DNA from: Rhea pennata
Taxonomy: Eukaryota > Chordata > Aves > Rheiformes > Rheidae
Assembly: GCF_028389875.1 (NCBI RefSeq)
Contig: NC_084670.1
Coordinates: 38,343,333 to 38,407,332 of the forward strand
Reading direction: 5' to 3'
Length of the DNA: 64,000 nucleotides
In this document: positions 35,481 through 48,769 of the stretch, one piece after another
How positions within the stretch are numbered: the stretch's first letter is position 1
How the letters are laid out: every line of letters begins with the position of its first letter
Program-made: the position numbers and the translations under genes
The notes under the pieces: model-generated
The model's database searches: none
Told to the model about the DNA's origin: nothing
Seen by the model: only the letters and a program-made list of their open reading frames with translations

Positions 35481-38400
35481 TGGCAAGTTAGAACATGCTC
35501 CTCTGACCAAAACCCATTCCACTCCTCAGAGTACCAGTCATAGTTCCTCTCTCCTTTGCCTTTCCTCAATTGGGGTGTGAGAGTGCGAACAGAAGTATCA
35601 GACTGTCCTGTGTATTTGGTGTGGATATTTGGGAATGGGCACCCTGACCTTAGGAAAAGGGATTTGGTCTGGTGACCCAGGGGAATATTCTCTTTTTATC
35701 ATGGTGCAAGATGAATACAGCACTCATGGCAGCTGACTCCAAAAGGGAAAATCCTTGTGAGGGATTCACCTCCCCCAGCCTTGCCCTCTTCAACAGCAGG
35801 GTCTGTATCTGAATCAACCACACCAGCTTTGACTTTGCCAAGGGGGAGAAACAGTGCAGTGAAGACAGGGGTGACCCCATCCTTTCCAGATGTCTCTGTC
35901 CCAGTGAGACAGACCCTGTCCTCATTTCAGTTTACCATCTTCACTCTTCCTGCAGACACCGTATTGGCAGTGGGAAATGTCTAGCTCTGAGGTACACATC
36001 CTGCAGCAGGTTACATCCACCTGCTTTGTGGAACATTTAAACACTGGTTTTCTCCAGAAATTGGGCTGCACTGGAGGGGCTTTTTAAAATATTTCTGAGG
36101 TTTTAGATGCCTATATCATACCATGGGAGTATTTTTTGATGAGGCAGAAATCTCTGGCAATTCAGTTGCCCTCAGCATGAGCACCTGCACGTCCCAAGAG
36201 GAAAAAGGGCTCACAGTGACTTTGTACGGAGTCAGGGGATCTGGTCTGTCCATGAATCTTGCTCCCAGCTGCCCTGTGTTCTCACCTCTCCCAGCTAAAG
36301 GACAACCACACTCACATATTGCTCAAAGAAAGAAACGGCGTGGAGCTGAGAGTGGAAGAGTTCAGTTTCAAAGAGAACATTTCCAAATTCATCTCTCTCA
36401 GCCCAGATATGCAGAGAGTATACTATGAAGAGCTCTTCAGAACATTTCATGACCTCTCTGACTCATATGACCTGCACAAGGACTCTCAGCTACCACAGGT
36501 GTGTTACAGGAGAGCTGTGGTCTTCTGGAGGGCAGCTTGCAGTCTGGCAGGACAGCCCAGAGAGACAGTCGGGAGTGCTAAGGATGGGGCATCTCCTTAA
36601 GGGAGAGTAAGATCATTCCGCCACTGGATGAAATCTATTGCCTAGAAGGTTGGAAGGAGAATCAGACATGTCACTGCTACAAAGCAAATATGACACAGGA
36701 CTCACAGGGTCAATACCATAACTGTAGTTGAACCCCCTCCTTAAAACCACAAAACACAAGAGCAAGAAACAGAGCAGCATGGAGAGGTGAGGAAACAAGG
36801 AACAATACTGTTATCTTCCTACCAAAGGGAAAGTGAGTAGTGTGAGATAGAGAGGTGCTCAGGAAAGCCTTCCCCTCACCCACCTGTGCACACCACCTCC
36901 CAGATGGCAACTTCGCAGGACAGTCACTCTCAACTCTCAACTCTTGTCACACACTGGGAAACAGGCATGCTGCAATAAGAGATGCCTCTCTCCTCTGCTG
37001 GAGCTCAGGTGCCAAGGAGGAGGCTCATCCCCTGGACCCCCTGGCCTTGAGTAAGGAGGGTCTGCTGGGTGGGAGAGGAGACCCAGCAGCGCTTGCTTAG
37101 AGATTGATATCTGCATTGAAGGGGATGACAGGGAGGTCTCCAAATTCCCCCTCCCACAGCATTTATTGTTCTAGTTTCCTCTCCTTCACTGATCATCTCT
37201 TCAGTGCTTGGAGTTTTTCCTCCTGGGAGCTGTTTCTCTCTGTCATGTCTTTTCCCTGTCAGCACTCTGCAAACAGCAGGAAAACGAAAGCATAGACTCA
37301 GGAGAGCCCCCGATCTTTAAGGTGACCTCTGTCCCTGCCCTGACTGTCCTCTAAGAAAGGTCTCTTGGAACTATCCTGGGGGAGAGCTTGAGCTGAGAGC
37401 AGCTCTTACCCACACCATCTAAACCGAATTTGAATTTGAGAATGAATTTGCCCTGCTGGAGATCACTCCTTCCAGCAAGAAATTCCCCCCACAGTGCTGT
37501 GGAGACCTCTCTGGGCAGGCCGAGGGCTGACCCTCACAGGCAGCACAGTCACTGCCCCAGGCACACAGCACCACGGGGTGCAGGGACACTGCTCTGAATT
37601 ACAGCCCTGGGCAACCACGGGTGCACTCCCTTGCTTCATATGCCTGCAACATCCTATGATGCCCTGTCCCTCTGACCACATAGCATGAATCCCTGCTCTA
37701 AAGCACCACCTGCTACAAACAGGAGAAGCTGGGAGAGCCACCCTGAGAGACCGTTTCAGCTGTGGAAGGTGCCAGCTGCAGAAGAACCTGCCAGGAACAA
37801 CAGCAGCATTGCCCTGCAGCCAGAGACTTACTGTGCCAGGGGCTGTGAAGGTTTATCCCTGCAGGGAGTCTCAGCCATCCTCCCACTCCCAATTGTCTTT
37901 AACTTCTCAGTTAAAGAGAGAGGGAAAGAACCTGGCTCTGAGTCTTGCTGCTCTTTTAAGAGGAGCTGCTCCTGGACAGAGACATCTTTCTGCAGCACCT
38001 GACAGGTTGCCATGGACAACCATGGTTACAGGAGCCAGGTGCAGCTCAGAAGCAGAGTCCCAGCTGAAAGCATGACTGTCTCTGTCCCCTGTGCACACTC
38101 AAGATGTCCTCGGGACTCCAGGATTGACAGCTCCTGAAAGGCAGCAGGGTCACATTACAAGTCCACTGAAGGAGACTAAAATAATCAGCAATGGTCCTTC
38201 CTGAAAGAGTGGAGAGAGACTGAGTCCAGCCTTGCAGCTGGTCTCATCAGAGGATGGTTACCTAAGAGAGGTGGAAACGTCCCACTCTAGAAGGCCCTGC
38301 TCCCATCTCATAGGAAGACAGGACACCTAGACGCAGGGAGAAGAAGGGAGTTCATTTACCTGTGCTTCAGGGACCTGTTTAGAGGAGTTCATCAATACAT

Positions 38401-39654
38401 CTAATGCCCACTGAGAAGCCCCTGGGGTGCAGTTGCATTCAGTTCCTTCCTGTGCACCCAGAAACTCATAGGATGTGGGATTCCCCTTGCCCACATTTTG
38501 GGGTAAACAAAATGAGTGTCTGCATGGGAGCTCCTTCTCAAAGCTCCCATTGGAATCAAAGGTGAAATAGGGTGGGAGAAAGTTGTTCACACACAAACAC
38601 CTGGTGGCAATGGAAGAAACAGAGGTCATCCAAGACATGTGCTGCTGTCTGTCTGCCTGCTCTGACAGAGTAACTATGAGACACAAATCCTTCCAGAGCA
38701 TGAGCTGGGGGCCAAGGGGAGAATCTCCTTGGCCATCTGCAATGACACTTGCTACCGACAACTGCAAGAGCTCCACTCACTCCAAAGCCAGGACACATAC
38801 AGATCCCAACACTGCAAACAGCTCCTGTGATTCAGTGCTCACACTTGATTTAATGCAATGACAAGAGGCCTTCAGGGCCATGCCAGATGCATGGGGTGTG
38901 CAGCACAACCACCACATTTCCAGCAGGTCCAGCACAGGACCTCCAGGAACTCCATGCCTTTCTGGAGTGGTTGCTGTCAAACACTCCAGGGCATCTTGGA
39001 TTTCCTGCGTATCCCCAGAGAGTGGGTTCCCATCACTGTCTTCACACAAAGTCTATCCCATTTACAGCCAAGCATGCTGCAAAGATGGACAGCATATCAC
39101 ACCAAGTTCTCCACATATTTGCCTACACTCTCAGAACCCAGTTGTTCTCCTGTCTCCAAACTTTTTCTGATTCCCACAGACATGAACAGGGACTGTGTTA
39201 ATGATGCCGCCACAGTGTGACTGCATTGCAGGCTGTTCAGGTCAAGGGACTTTCTCAGTGGCACCTTCTCCTTCCTGGAGATCTGGTCACTTCTGTCACA
39301 GGCCCCAAGATACTGCAGTCACCTTGGCTACAAAACAACTGTTCTGCCATTACTGCATGGCCCAGCTCTGTTTCTGGCCTTGGGTACTGTAGTATTTATT
39401 CTCTTAGTGGGAGCCTCAAGTCAGCATTACATCCTCAGTTGCCATCTACACCAGCATGCTTCTGCTCTAAAGTGGGGCCTTTGCATACACGGTGTCCTTG
39501 GCTCTGGGACCACATTTCACAGCGACAAGTCTGTGCTCAGCCCTAGTGCCACAGCTGAGGTTCCACATTCCGAATATACATAAATACATACAAACTGGAA
39601 CATAAAGAGCTGGACGTAGAGATGCACAACCTGTGACAGAACTGCCACATTTTG

Positions 39655-41110
39655 AAGCACCCTGAGGAAGCCTATGGATCACAGAGCCTGATTCTCATGG
39701 GGAGATATTCATCTCACTGACTCTCACTGGGATGACAATGCAGCAGGATTCAAACTATCCAGGGGGATTCTGGAGGGTGTGGAGGACCACCTCCTACCAC
39801 AGCTAAGCCAGATATACCAACAAAGGTGCCATTTTCCTTGCTTTGGAACCTGCAGCAGGGAAGAACTCTTCATGGATGTGATATTCAGTGTCAGGCTTGT
39901 AAAGAGGAGAAGCAGAATCCAGACTCTGGCGGTCAGAAGAGCGGACTTAGGCCTACTGGGGAGACTGGTAGAGGGCTCCCAATGGAGGCACCTCTGAAGG
40001 ACCAGGAGTATTGATAGTTGAGTCAGGAATTCTTTGCAAGAACACAAGTCTATGGCATTGGACAGGCTGCAGCTGAGAATGCTGAGAGAGCTGGCAGCTA
40101 TCTTGCAAGGCCACTTTCTATCATCTATCATCATCAGGCCACTCTTGGAAAGGTGTGGAGACTCAGGGAGGTCCCAAAAATTGCAGAAATGCAGTGTTAT
40201 CCATCTTCCAAAAAGGCCACACGGACAACCTGGGGAAGTACAGGCTGTTCAGACTCACTCTGATCAGGCGAGTGTCATGGAGTGAGTCTTCTCTGATCAC
40301 AGTTCTGATCCGTGAAGGAGAAGAAGGTGACTGGGAACAGTCCATATAGTTTTACAAGGATAAATCATGCCTCACCAACTGCATGGCCTTCTATGTTGAA
40401 TGAACTGTATTGGTGAACCATCAGAGAGCAGTGAACATGAGTTAACTTGAGTTTAGGAAGGCTTCTGACACTTTCTCCCACAGCAGACTAGCACACCAAA
40501 TAGGATTTCATGGTCTGAATGGGTAGACAGCCAAGTGGCCACATAATTGGATGATGAGGCTCAGAAGATACTCGTGAAAGGACGGTACTCTTCCTGAAGA
40601 GTTCAAGAGTAATGGAGTAACACAGGCTCCTTCCTGGAACCTGTCCTGTTTTAAACCTTCATGAATGACCCGGAGAGGGTAACTTTCACCACGCTTGTAG
40701 ATGACCCCAACCTGAGTGGGGAGCAGTCTTAGGCTTGAGGGCTGCCACTGAGAGGGCCCTAGATTGGCAGGACGAAAGCCAGGTCAGGAATCTCATGAAA
40801 TCCAGTAAGGACAAGGGCCATGTCCCTGCACTTGGGACAGAAGAAAATCCTGCAGAGATACAGGCTGGGGACTGAGTGTCCATGGAGTAGCTCTGCAGAA
40901 AAGGACCTGCAGATTTGGGCAGACTGAAGGCAAAGTATGAGACAGGTGTGTGCCCAGGCAGCAGAGAAGGCCAACAGCAGCCTGGGCTGTATGAATAGGA
41001 GCATGGCCAGGAGGTCAAGGGAAGTGATTATCTCCTTCTCCTTGGAACTTTTTAGACAGAATGTGCAATATTGCATCCAATTTTGGGCTCCCCAGAACAA
41101 GGATCTCCCT
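39655..41110 (+). mobile_element. CR1 LINE, degraded copy (unit C)
   Basis: Counterpart of the unit A CR1 with a shorter 5' end. Landmarks in order: attctcatggggagatattca (39,690), gtcagaagagcggacttagg (39,932), ttccaaaaaggccacacgga (40,205), ggataaatcatgcctcacca (40,359), tcatgaatgacccggagagg (40,659), and gaccatgtccctgcacttgg-like sequence near 40,817. No intact frame. Confidence 0.7.
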
Positions 41111-41700
41111 TTATGAGGAGGTCATCAGGAAGATAAAGATAGGTTCTTCATAATGGTGTGCGGCAGGATAAAGAGACATAACAGCTATAGGTTGAAGCCA
41201 GAGAGAAACAGGCTGAAGAGAAGCAGAAAACCTCCCTGCTGAGAGGATGTCCAAGCACTAGAATGCATTGCTCATCTTGTTGTCTTGTTGGAGGCACCAT
41301 AGGTCAGGGGGAGCCATTGACATACACATATTAACAGTGCCACAGGACAGCCTCAGTCTTGGGGGGGACATTAGGAACGGAAGGATTCAGCCAGCAGAAA
41401 CCTCATCAAGTCTTACAAAGAGAAGTGGCAAGTGCTGCACCTAGGAAAAAGCAAAAACCCTGTGCATCAGGATAGTTTGGGACCTGACCAGCTGAGGAGT
41501 GGTTTCATCCAGGAGAAGGCCTGAGTGTTACGAGGGATGCCCTAGGAGCCATTGGTGCATGCTCCCTCCCTCAGAATAAGGCCAAAAGCCTACGGGGCTG
41601 CATTAGGACGAGCATGGCCACCCAGACAAGGGGAGTTATTATCCTCCTCAACTCACCTCGAGTGTGACCCATTTGGGGTTTTCAGGAGCTGGTCTTGGTA
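41111..41700 (+). mobile_element. CR1 LINE 3' fragments
   Basis: Two CR1-like stretches in sense: 41,110-41,330, resembling the region after the reverse transcriptase, and 41,390-41,690, starting cagaaacctcatcaag and including gtgctgcacctagg. They are diverged and probably two separate insertions or a rearranged one. Confidence 0.55.
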
Positions 41701-44034
41701 GTGGGAAGCAGCATGGAAGGGGAAAGAGCCATACACTACAGCCTGGAAAGTCCAGACTGGACAGTAGACTGAAGAAATACCACTCTAAGGGTAGTGCTGT
41801 GGTGCAAAAGGTCACCAGAAGTCTGTGATCAGCCCATGGCTTTGTGTTTCAAGGAACAGCCAGCGAGGACAGAAAAACATCAGCAAGGGAGGGGAGAACC
41901 CGGAGTGAGAGCAAGGTGGGGAAGCAGACTGTGTGTCTACAGTCTCCAGGGACACAGGAACAGGTATGAGACAGCACAGAACAGCCTGAGTTGGAAATGG
42001 CCAAGGCCCTGGCAAGGCTGAAGGGCCCTGACAGAACTGACGTCTGTGTCTCCTTGGCTATGGTTGTTCTCTCTGACACTGAGCCCCACCAGGAGACACC
42101 GGGGCCTTGTTGTTTCCTGGCACCTCAGGGAGCCTGGGAGGAGTCATGTGGTTGTCCTGCACTTGGTACTGCATACCCCCACCTGCACGCTGCCCCAGAA
42201 ACAGGCATGGGCAACGTGAGAGGGAAAGGCTCTCCCTTCCTAGGGATTCAGTGTCCGGTGCCTGTGCTCGGGCATTTTGATTGATAAAACATATCAAGGG
42301 TTGGCAATCAGAGCTGTCTGCACATTTCCTTTGCCTGCCTGTAATCTGTGAGTACAATTTTCTGCTCTAATTAGCCCCTGGGGAGTCTTTGTGGATAATG
42401 GTGCTCAGTGGGACCCAATAACACTTGATAAAACTTGGGCTTTGCTTCTGACTTCTACTGCTGGAATACTTTCTTCAGTCTCCTCTCAGGAGCTGAGGCT
42501 GGTGGACTCAGCACCACATGTACTCTGGGGCTCATTAAGATGCATAATGCCCTGATAAAGCATCTCCCTATAATTTTCCTCAGGTCCTGTAGTCTAATTG
42601 GAGAGGTGTCAAGAGTGTAGCTGAAAGATGGAGACTTCAATAATATACAAGAATTCCTACTTAAAAGGTTTATTTTAAGATTATAATTTTATAGCTTTCA
42701 GAAGAAGTGACAGCAAGTCTCCTGTTGAGATCCATCCAGAGTGTCTCCTAGGGAAGTCAGGACATCTAGGAAAAGCAGTGTCCTGGAGGTCAGACCCTGG
42801 GAGGACAATCTTCCTCCCCATGTCCCCAACACAGCCAGTGCTCTCCTCAGCCACCTGGGACTGACATCACTCTTGGTAAAAGCTAACCTTATTCCACTCA
42901 AGTCTGCAACTGAGTGTTACAGCTCATAGGTTCCAATTCCCTCCTGCTTTACCTAGAAAACTAGCTGTAAATGGACAAGGACTTTTTTTTTCCAAAATAA
43001 TAAACAGAGGATAAAAAGATAAAAACAAAATATGACATAGTTTCATTAAAATAATTACACTCCTCAACACTATACTAAGTTGCCTTCAATGAGGTTCACT
43101 TTCCACAAGAGACAGCCTCACTAGAGGACGGATAGGAAACTGTAGATAGAAACAGAATTAAACACTTGGCTAAAGGGACAGATTACGGAAGATGGAATAA
43201 GCCCTAAACTCCCTGAAGGGCAAATCAGCAGCTCAGTACCTTTATGAATCAAGGGTAAGAGGAGGAAAAATGGAAAAAAGGGAAACTTAAAATGTCCAGC
43301 TAGGGTGCTGTAAAGGTGATGATAGAAAATGTCAATTTAATTGGAGCATGTGGAAAAAGAAGAGAGAGTAACACAGCTCCTACAGGACCCAGGCCATGCT
43401 ATGGGCTGTGCTGCTCTTGGGTCTCTAGGACCAGGCTGTGTTTCTGTACAAATGTCTGGAAAAGCCTTGATGCCCTAGAGAAAAGAGATTTCTCCTGGTT
43501 ACTCTGAGCCACTCCTGCAGAACTCAGGCACATGGAGGGAAACCCCTCGCACCCACACAAAACCCACTGCTCTCCCCACACACCTTCCTGGACCCTCACA
43601 GCAGCAGCAGAAGATACAGGGGCATGGCCATGTCCTAGACTAGCCTCCACCAGGCCTTCAGCGACACAAAGTGAAACATCTTCAAGTGAGCTCTCTAAAG
43701 CAACACTTCCCATGCCCCAGGTGCCTAGAGGAGTCTTTGAGCAGACATACAATAGACAAGGTAAAGAGCTAAGGGTGCAGGGCTGGGGCTCACAGCATCA
43801 GCTAGGCAGTGCCAAGGGCTCAATAAGCAACCCAAAGAAGTAAAGGAGTCCTTCCTTTTGCAGTGACTTGGAAAGCCCCATCTCTGACAGTATTCAAGGA
43901 GGATGGAGCTTCCCTTCTGCAAGAGTCGCCCAAGGACAGTGCAAAACTAGGACAATCAGGATGGCTGGGTGTAGGGACATTCTCAAACTCCAGCAGCTGC
44001 AGAGCTGGGAGCTGGTCACTGCACAAACACCCGA

Positions 44035-44532
44035 ATGAGCCAAAAGGCAGGTCCGGAGGCACAGCACTGCCTTACAGGCTCTGCACCAGAGCCTGGAAAG
44101 CAGCACTGCACTGCATGGGCATGTCCTCAGAAGCCCAGGGTCAAAAATGTGGGGGATTCAGGGAGCCAGGGCTGTACAGTCTCCCAAGATAGGCAGGGTG
44201 TTGGGTTATGCAGGGTGTCAGGGGCTGTACCTGGGGAGAAGCACTGCCCCAAGGTGACGTGGAAAAGCCCAAGGACCAACAGAGCTCCAGAGATGAGAAC
44301 TGCTTTCCCCAGGCTCAGCCAGAAGGAAAGCTGGGCAAAATTCATGAAAAAAGGGGAACACTTCTTCATATTTACTACCTGGTCTGCCCCATGGCCTTGG
44401 AGACTGACAAGGACCAGCATCCCAGGCAAAGCCCTCTGGATGGTGTGTATTAAGGGCACGTTTGCTCTTTTGTGGCGTATCATCTCCATCTCAAGCGCTG
44501 CAGACCAAGAAAGCTTGCTGAGCAGTTTTTAA
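44035..44532 (+). other. unit C copy of the shared open frame (165 aa)
   Basis: Begins MSQKAGPEAQHCLTGSAPEP and is the intact-looking relative of the frames in units B and D. Its second half, PRTNRAPEMRTAFPRLSQKE, is in a different frame from the B copy's NCFPQAQSEAKLG, showing a frameshift between copies. No domain recognised. Low confidence that it encodes a protein. Confidence 0.2.
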
Positions 44533-45649
44533 AAAATCTGTTTTGGTGCTTCAGGGAGGAAGACTACATCCTGTCCTGTACTGTTCTACATCCTTCTTCT
44601 ACAAAGAGAGTGACCCACAGTAGCTATCAGTTTTGAAGCTCACCAAAGCAACCCACAGGGGAAAGCAGTTATAAAGCTCACTAAAAGCATCTCAGTGCCT
44701 GGTCACACTTTGTGCTGTCATGTGGATGCCATATGACTCTGATCCAGTCTTTGAAGGATGTCAACCTCCAAATCAACCCCAAAACCACAGCTTCCTGCAG
44801 AGGTCTGCCCAGTGCAGAGACCTGTCGGTGCAGGGGCACAGACATGACCTCTCTAGTGCCTCATTTTAAATGTTTCACAGCCTTTGGCACCACCTGCAAA
44901 TGTTTCTGAGGGGGTTATTAGAAATATTTGGAACTTAACTGGGGTGAGGGGAGGCGACTACTTTCCAGGACATGATGGGAAATCTCTCTGCTCTCTCCCT
45001 GGTTGTGCCATCTCCATGGGAATGACCTACTGAGCCCCCAAGTGACACGAGCTGAGGTCACAGTGAGATGTGATACATCACAGGAAGGTCTCCCTGGTGA
45101 CATGGTGATGTCCTCACTTCCCTGCAAGGCCGAGGCGCTGCTGGGCACTGCTCTCACCCTCCCCACTGCTGCCCTTCAGAGCTGCTTCATGGCAAGCAGC
45201 AGGGACAGGAAGCAGCGGGAACATGTTGGGACTGCTCGCTAACAGGCAGAGGAGCAGGGACATGTTGGAGGGGAGTTTTGGGTGACTGGACAGGAAGAGC
45301 ATCCTTCCTCCCTGCATCGAGAGGTGAGCTGAGGGCAAGGGAGCAAGGCAGATGGAGACCTCCTGCATTGACACGATCAGCTTGGACTCCAGCTGTTTAT
45401 TCCCAAGTCTCCTATCTCCTATGCTCTGCACCAAGGGTAAGGGCTGCAGGGGCTCCTTCCTGACATGTCGCACAGAAACTGTTAACTGCAAAAATGGCTG
45501 TGGGCCCTGATCTGTGGGGTGACTGCGCAGTGTGGGGGCTGCCACAAGAGCCCTGCCTGAGGGTGCTGCCTGGTTCAGGGCAGAATGTGGCAGCCAGGAC
45601 TGCTGGGTCCTGGGAATGGGGCTGCCCTGAGCCCCAAGGCTCCTGAGCT

Positions 45650-46360
45650 CCTGGGGCTCCTCAGCCCCTCGGAGTGACCCCCCCCCCGGGGCCCAGCCCA
45701 GCCCCACAGAGAGCAGCCCCTGCCTGGCCATGGCCCAGCCCTGATGGGCCCAGCACAAGAGCTGTCAAGCCCCAGGGCTGCTGTGGGGAGGGGGCCGGGG
45801 CAGAAGGGGCGAGAGGACACGGCGCTGCCCTGCCCTGCCCTGGGGGCAGCAGCACACTGCCCGTGGCCTCCAGCACCCCGGCCATGACCAGGGCCACCAC
45901 GCTGGCACCAGGGCTGGCACCAGCACAGGCCCCAGGGCTGCCCCCGTGCCCGGCATGGCCCCAGGGTGCAGGACAGCGAGGAGCCCCGTGGGGCCTCTGC
46001 GGCAGAGCCCAGCCCTGCGGGGCAGCGGCCGGGCCCCAGGGCCCCACACTGCCCGGGCACCCAGCACCGGGCTGCCCTGAGGCCCCGCCGCGCCCCACGC
46101 TGCCGCCCACAAGATGGCGCCGTCCAGCGGCTTGAGCGGAGGGGAGGGGAGGGGAGGGGCGGGGCTGCCACGGGGGTCACATGGGGGGGTGGGGCGCAGC
46201 ATTGCCATGGCAGTGCCCTGGGGCTGCAAGGGCAGGGGGCAGGGCTGGGCCTGACTGACAGCTCTGCCAGCCAATCGGAGCGCAGCCTGTGGCTCAGCCC
46301 TGCAGAAGGAGCCAGGCGCCTGCGCTGTGCGGCGGCTTCTCCCTCTGCCTGGGCCGTGAG
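45650..46360. promoter_or_regulatory. CpG-rich promoter-like island
   Basis: A GC-rich block with many CpGs inside a CpG-poor neighbourhood. On the plus strand it has caagatggcgcc (46,110-46,121, YY1-like), five G4 runs at 46,141-46,164 that include a GGGGCGGGG Sp1-type site, and a CCAAT box ccaatcgg (46,271-46,278). The order and plus-strand orientation suggest transcription to the right from about 46,100-46,300. No first exon with a convincing donor was identified. Open frames across the block in all phases reflect GC content. A decayed copy lies in unit D. Confidence 0.45.
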
Positions 46361-46720
46361 GCCCTGCTGCCTTCAGCCCTGTGGTCGCTGCTCCCGTGCG
46401 ATGTTCATGTCAGGAAATGCTCCCCAGAATCACTTGCAGGCCTTTCTCCAGCTCCTGTGTCAGGCACGTGGCTGTGGTGGTGACTGTGATCTCTTCCTGA
46501 GTCCCTGATGGCCAGAGTCAGCCTCACGGCTGTAAGCGCAGACCTGGAGTCTGACTTGGGGCTTCTTCCTCAGGACAGACTTGCACCCCTGCACCAGTCT
46601 CTGAGGGAGTCCAGCCAGAATATTTGTGCTGTTAAAAGAATTAAGAGCAGGAGTGAGCAGTGACACTGGGAATGTCTTTTATCCTGTGTCTGTGTGCTGC
46701 AGAAAATCCTGCCCCATGAA

Positions 46721-48769
46721 AACCCCATGGGGCTTCTGAGCTTTTTCTCCAAGATCTGGATGATATCTCTGAGGGTTGTGTCCTGAGGGTCCCCTAGCTG
46801 CTGACATGGCTGGTTGTGTGCTCTGTGTCCCTGATGTATAGCTGCATGTTGGCTGGCAGCCTTCTGTGAGGTGAGGAGCAGGCATGTGGTGTGTCAGAGT
46901 GGTGGGGTACCTTGTGGTGGGGACAGATGATACCCCGGTGTCCTGGTGCTCATCACAGGAGGAGGTGTCTGGAGAGAGCAGTGCTCTTTGTGAGGACTGC
47001 CGTAGGCTGAGGGGGTGAGGATCACTGTTTGGTGAGGAGGTGGCTTGGCTTGCAGGGCCCAGGCTGCCCAGGTGGTGTGAGGCAGGGATGGTGGCAGCCT
47101 GCTGTCTTCTCTGCAATGAGGTTCAGGCCTTGAGTTTCCTCAGCTCTTGCCAGGATGTGCAGGCAGGATGCTGCCTAAAGGGCAGGGAGTGTTTCTGCTT
47201 GCTCTGAAGTGTGAACCAAGGGTGCTTTTTCCCTTTCTGCTCGCTTGCTTTTCTTCATGAGAGCTTTCCCCTGCAGCAGTGCTTGCTGAGGGAGGAGAGG
47301 GCCATGTGTGTTGCTCATTGCTGGCTGGGCGTTAGTGTGCTGGAAGCTCCTTGGAGGAGTGAAAGCTTTGCAGAGAGAGGGTCTTTGTATACGGGTAAGT
47401 ATGTTCCTAGGAGATGAATTGGAAGGTGCTGCTCCCTTGCTGTGCCAGATCTCCCTAGACAAGGAGTCCCTTTGAGTAGGCGAGCCAAGCAAGAGTGCCC
47501 TGCGAGGGCTGCACCTCTCCTCCTCCCAGCTGCAGTCTCTGAATTCTCCCATCATCCTGCTGTCTGTGCTGCAGCAGGGACACAAGAGAGCAGCCCACGT
47601 GCAGGCAGGAGTGTGCTAGGTTTGGTGTTGTTAGGTGCTGACAGTGCTGACATGGGCAAGGCGCTGTGTTTTCTCCTGAGCCTTGGATGGGTGTGAGGAG
47701 CCCCACTTAGCTCTAGATGCATTGCTGCAAGTTCCTAGAGCCAAGGGAGTGGTGGTGAGCACAGCCGTCGTCCAAGGAAGCTGCCATCTTTTGGGCAGGC
47801 ACTGAGGACCTTGTCTGCTTGAAGCCCTTGACCGTTGGTGTTTTCTGCCTGAGTACTTTTAGAGGGGAGAATCTCTCCTCCTTTTTTGAGGGGAGAATCC
47901 CAGAGCTTTTGCAATGTAACCACTCTTGTTTTCGGTCTCGTCCCTGCTGAGGCCTGAGGGGATAGTCTCCCTGCAGTGCTGAGAAGTCAGGGTGCCCATG
48001 AGGGGAGCCCTGAGGGTCAAATACTTTGTAAGAGAGGAAAGAGAAATGGTCCTTCCTCCAGCCTGCCCCCTCGTGCCGGTTTAGAGGACAGTGTCTTGCA
48101 CCAAAAATGAGTAAAAACAAGCTTGGCTCTCCCACACCTTCTGTGAGGCATGTCGGGAGGAAGTATGTCACAGTGTGGTGGGTGCCCTGTGGTGGGGATG
48201 GAGACCCCAGTGTGTTGGTGCTGTGTGCAGGAGGAGGTGTCTGGAGAGAGCAGTGCTATGGGAGCCCTGCCAGGCTGGGAGAAGGGAGCACTGCAAGGTG
48301 AGGACATGACTGCACTCCCAGGGACCAGTGTGCCATCACAGTGTACTTCCTAGGGATGTGGTGTGGGGATTGTTGGTGACCGTGTTCCCTCCTTGGAGCA
48401 TCCCCATATGACCCAGAGATGCTCACTGTTTGCTGATACCTTAATGATTTTCTGTTGAATCTGGACACTCGTTGCATCTTCCCATCGCAGGCACTAAGCC
48501 ATTCGAGTCCTTCAGAGAGGTGGGGAGTTACTCAAATGAGTCAGAGCCATTTCTCCTCTTTGGGCCTGCCCAGACCCTTACAGATAGCGGGGTGCCACCT
48601 CACAGGAAGTCAGGCCTCTTGGGGTGATGGGTGACTTTGAGGTGCCTGTCTTTGGTCAGCACTCAGGGTGGCAGCTCCAAAGCCACTGGTCCCTTGAGAA
48701 TGCAATCTCAAAATAGCAAATGCATTGAGCCTGCAGTGAGGACCTGTGGAGGTGGGGGTCCAGCAGCCT
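46721..48769. other. no gene seen; contains a local duplication
   Basis: No protein gene supported. 46,880-47,000 and 48,150-48,285 are related direct copies sharing gtgtctggagagagcagtgc and gtggggatg/gtggggacag, about 1.27 kb apart. Confidence 0.5.

Larger units (their letters stand above)
34330..46720 (-). repeat. OR-bearing segmental duplication, unit C (most complete)
   Basis: The reference-like copy: it contains everything found in A (receptor, upstream blocks, CR1, 41,810-43,300), everything found in inverted B (43,390-46,720), and the GC-rich block shared with D. It lacks the CR1 insertion found in B and D. Between the receptor and the CR1 (35,480-39,650), and from 41,700 to 44,030, I see no further gene. 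Confidence 0.8.

Noticed and set aside
34500-35522. 340-residue version of the unit C receptor starting at 35,522
   Set aside because: The extra 29 codons run through a splice-acceptor pyrimidine tract that the other two loci also have, and the paralogues start at the position equivalent to 35,435.
45575-46274. Overlapping Gly/Ala/Pro-rich open frames of 150-200 codons, also seen at 27,008-27,610
   Set aside because: All phases on both strands are open because of GC content, no phase has a recognisable domain, and the block looks like a CpG-island promoter.
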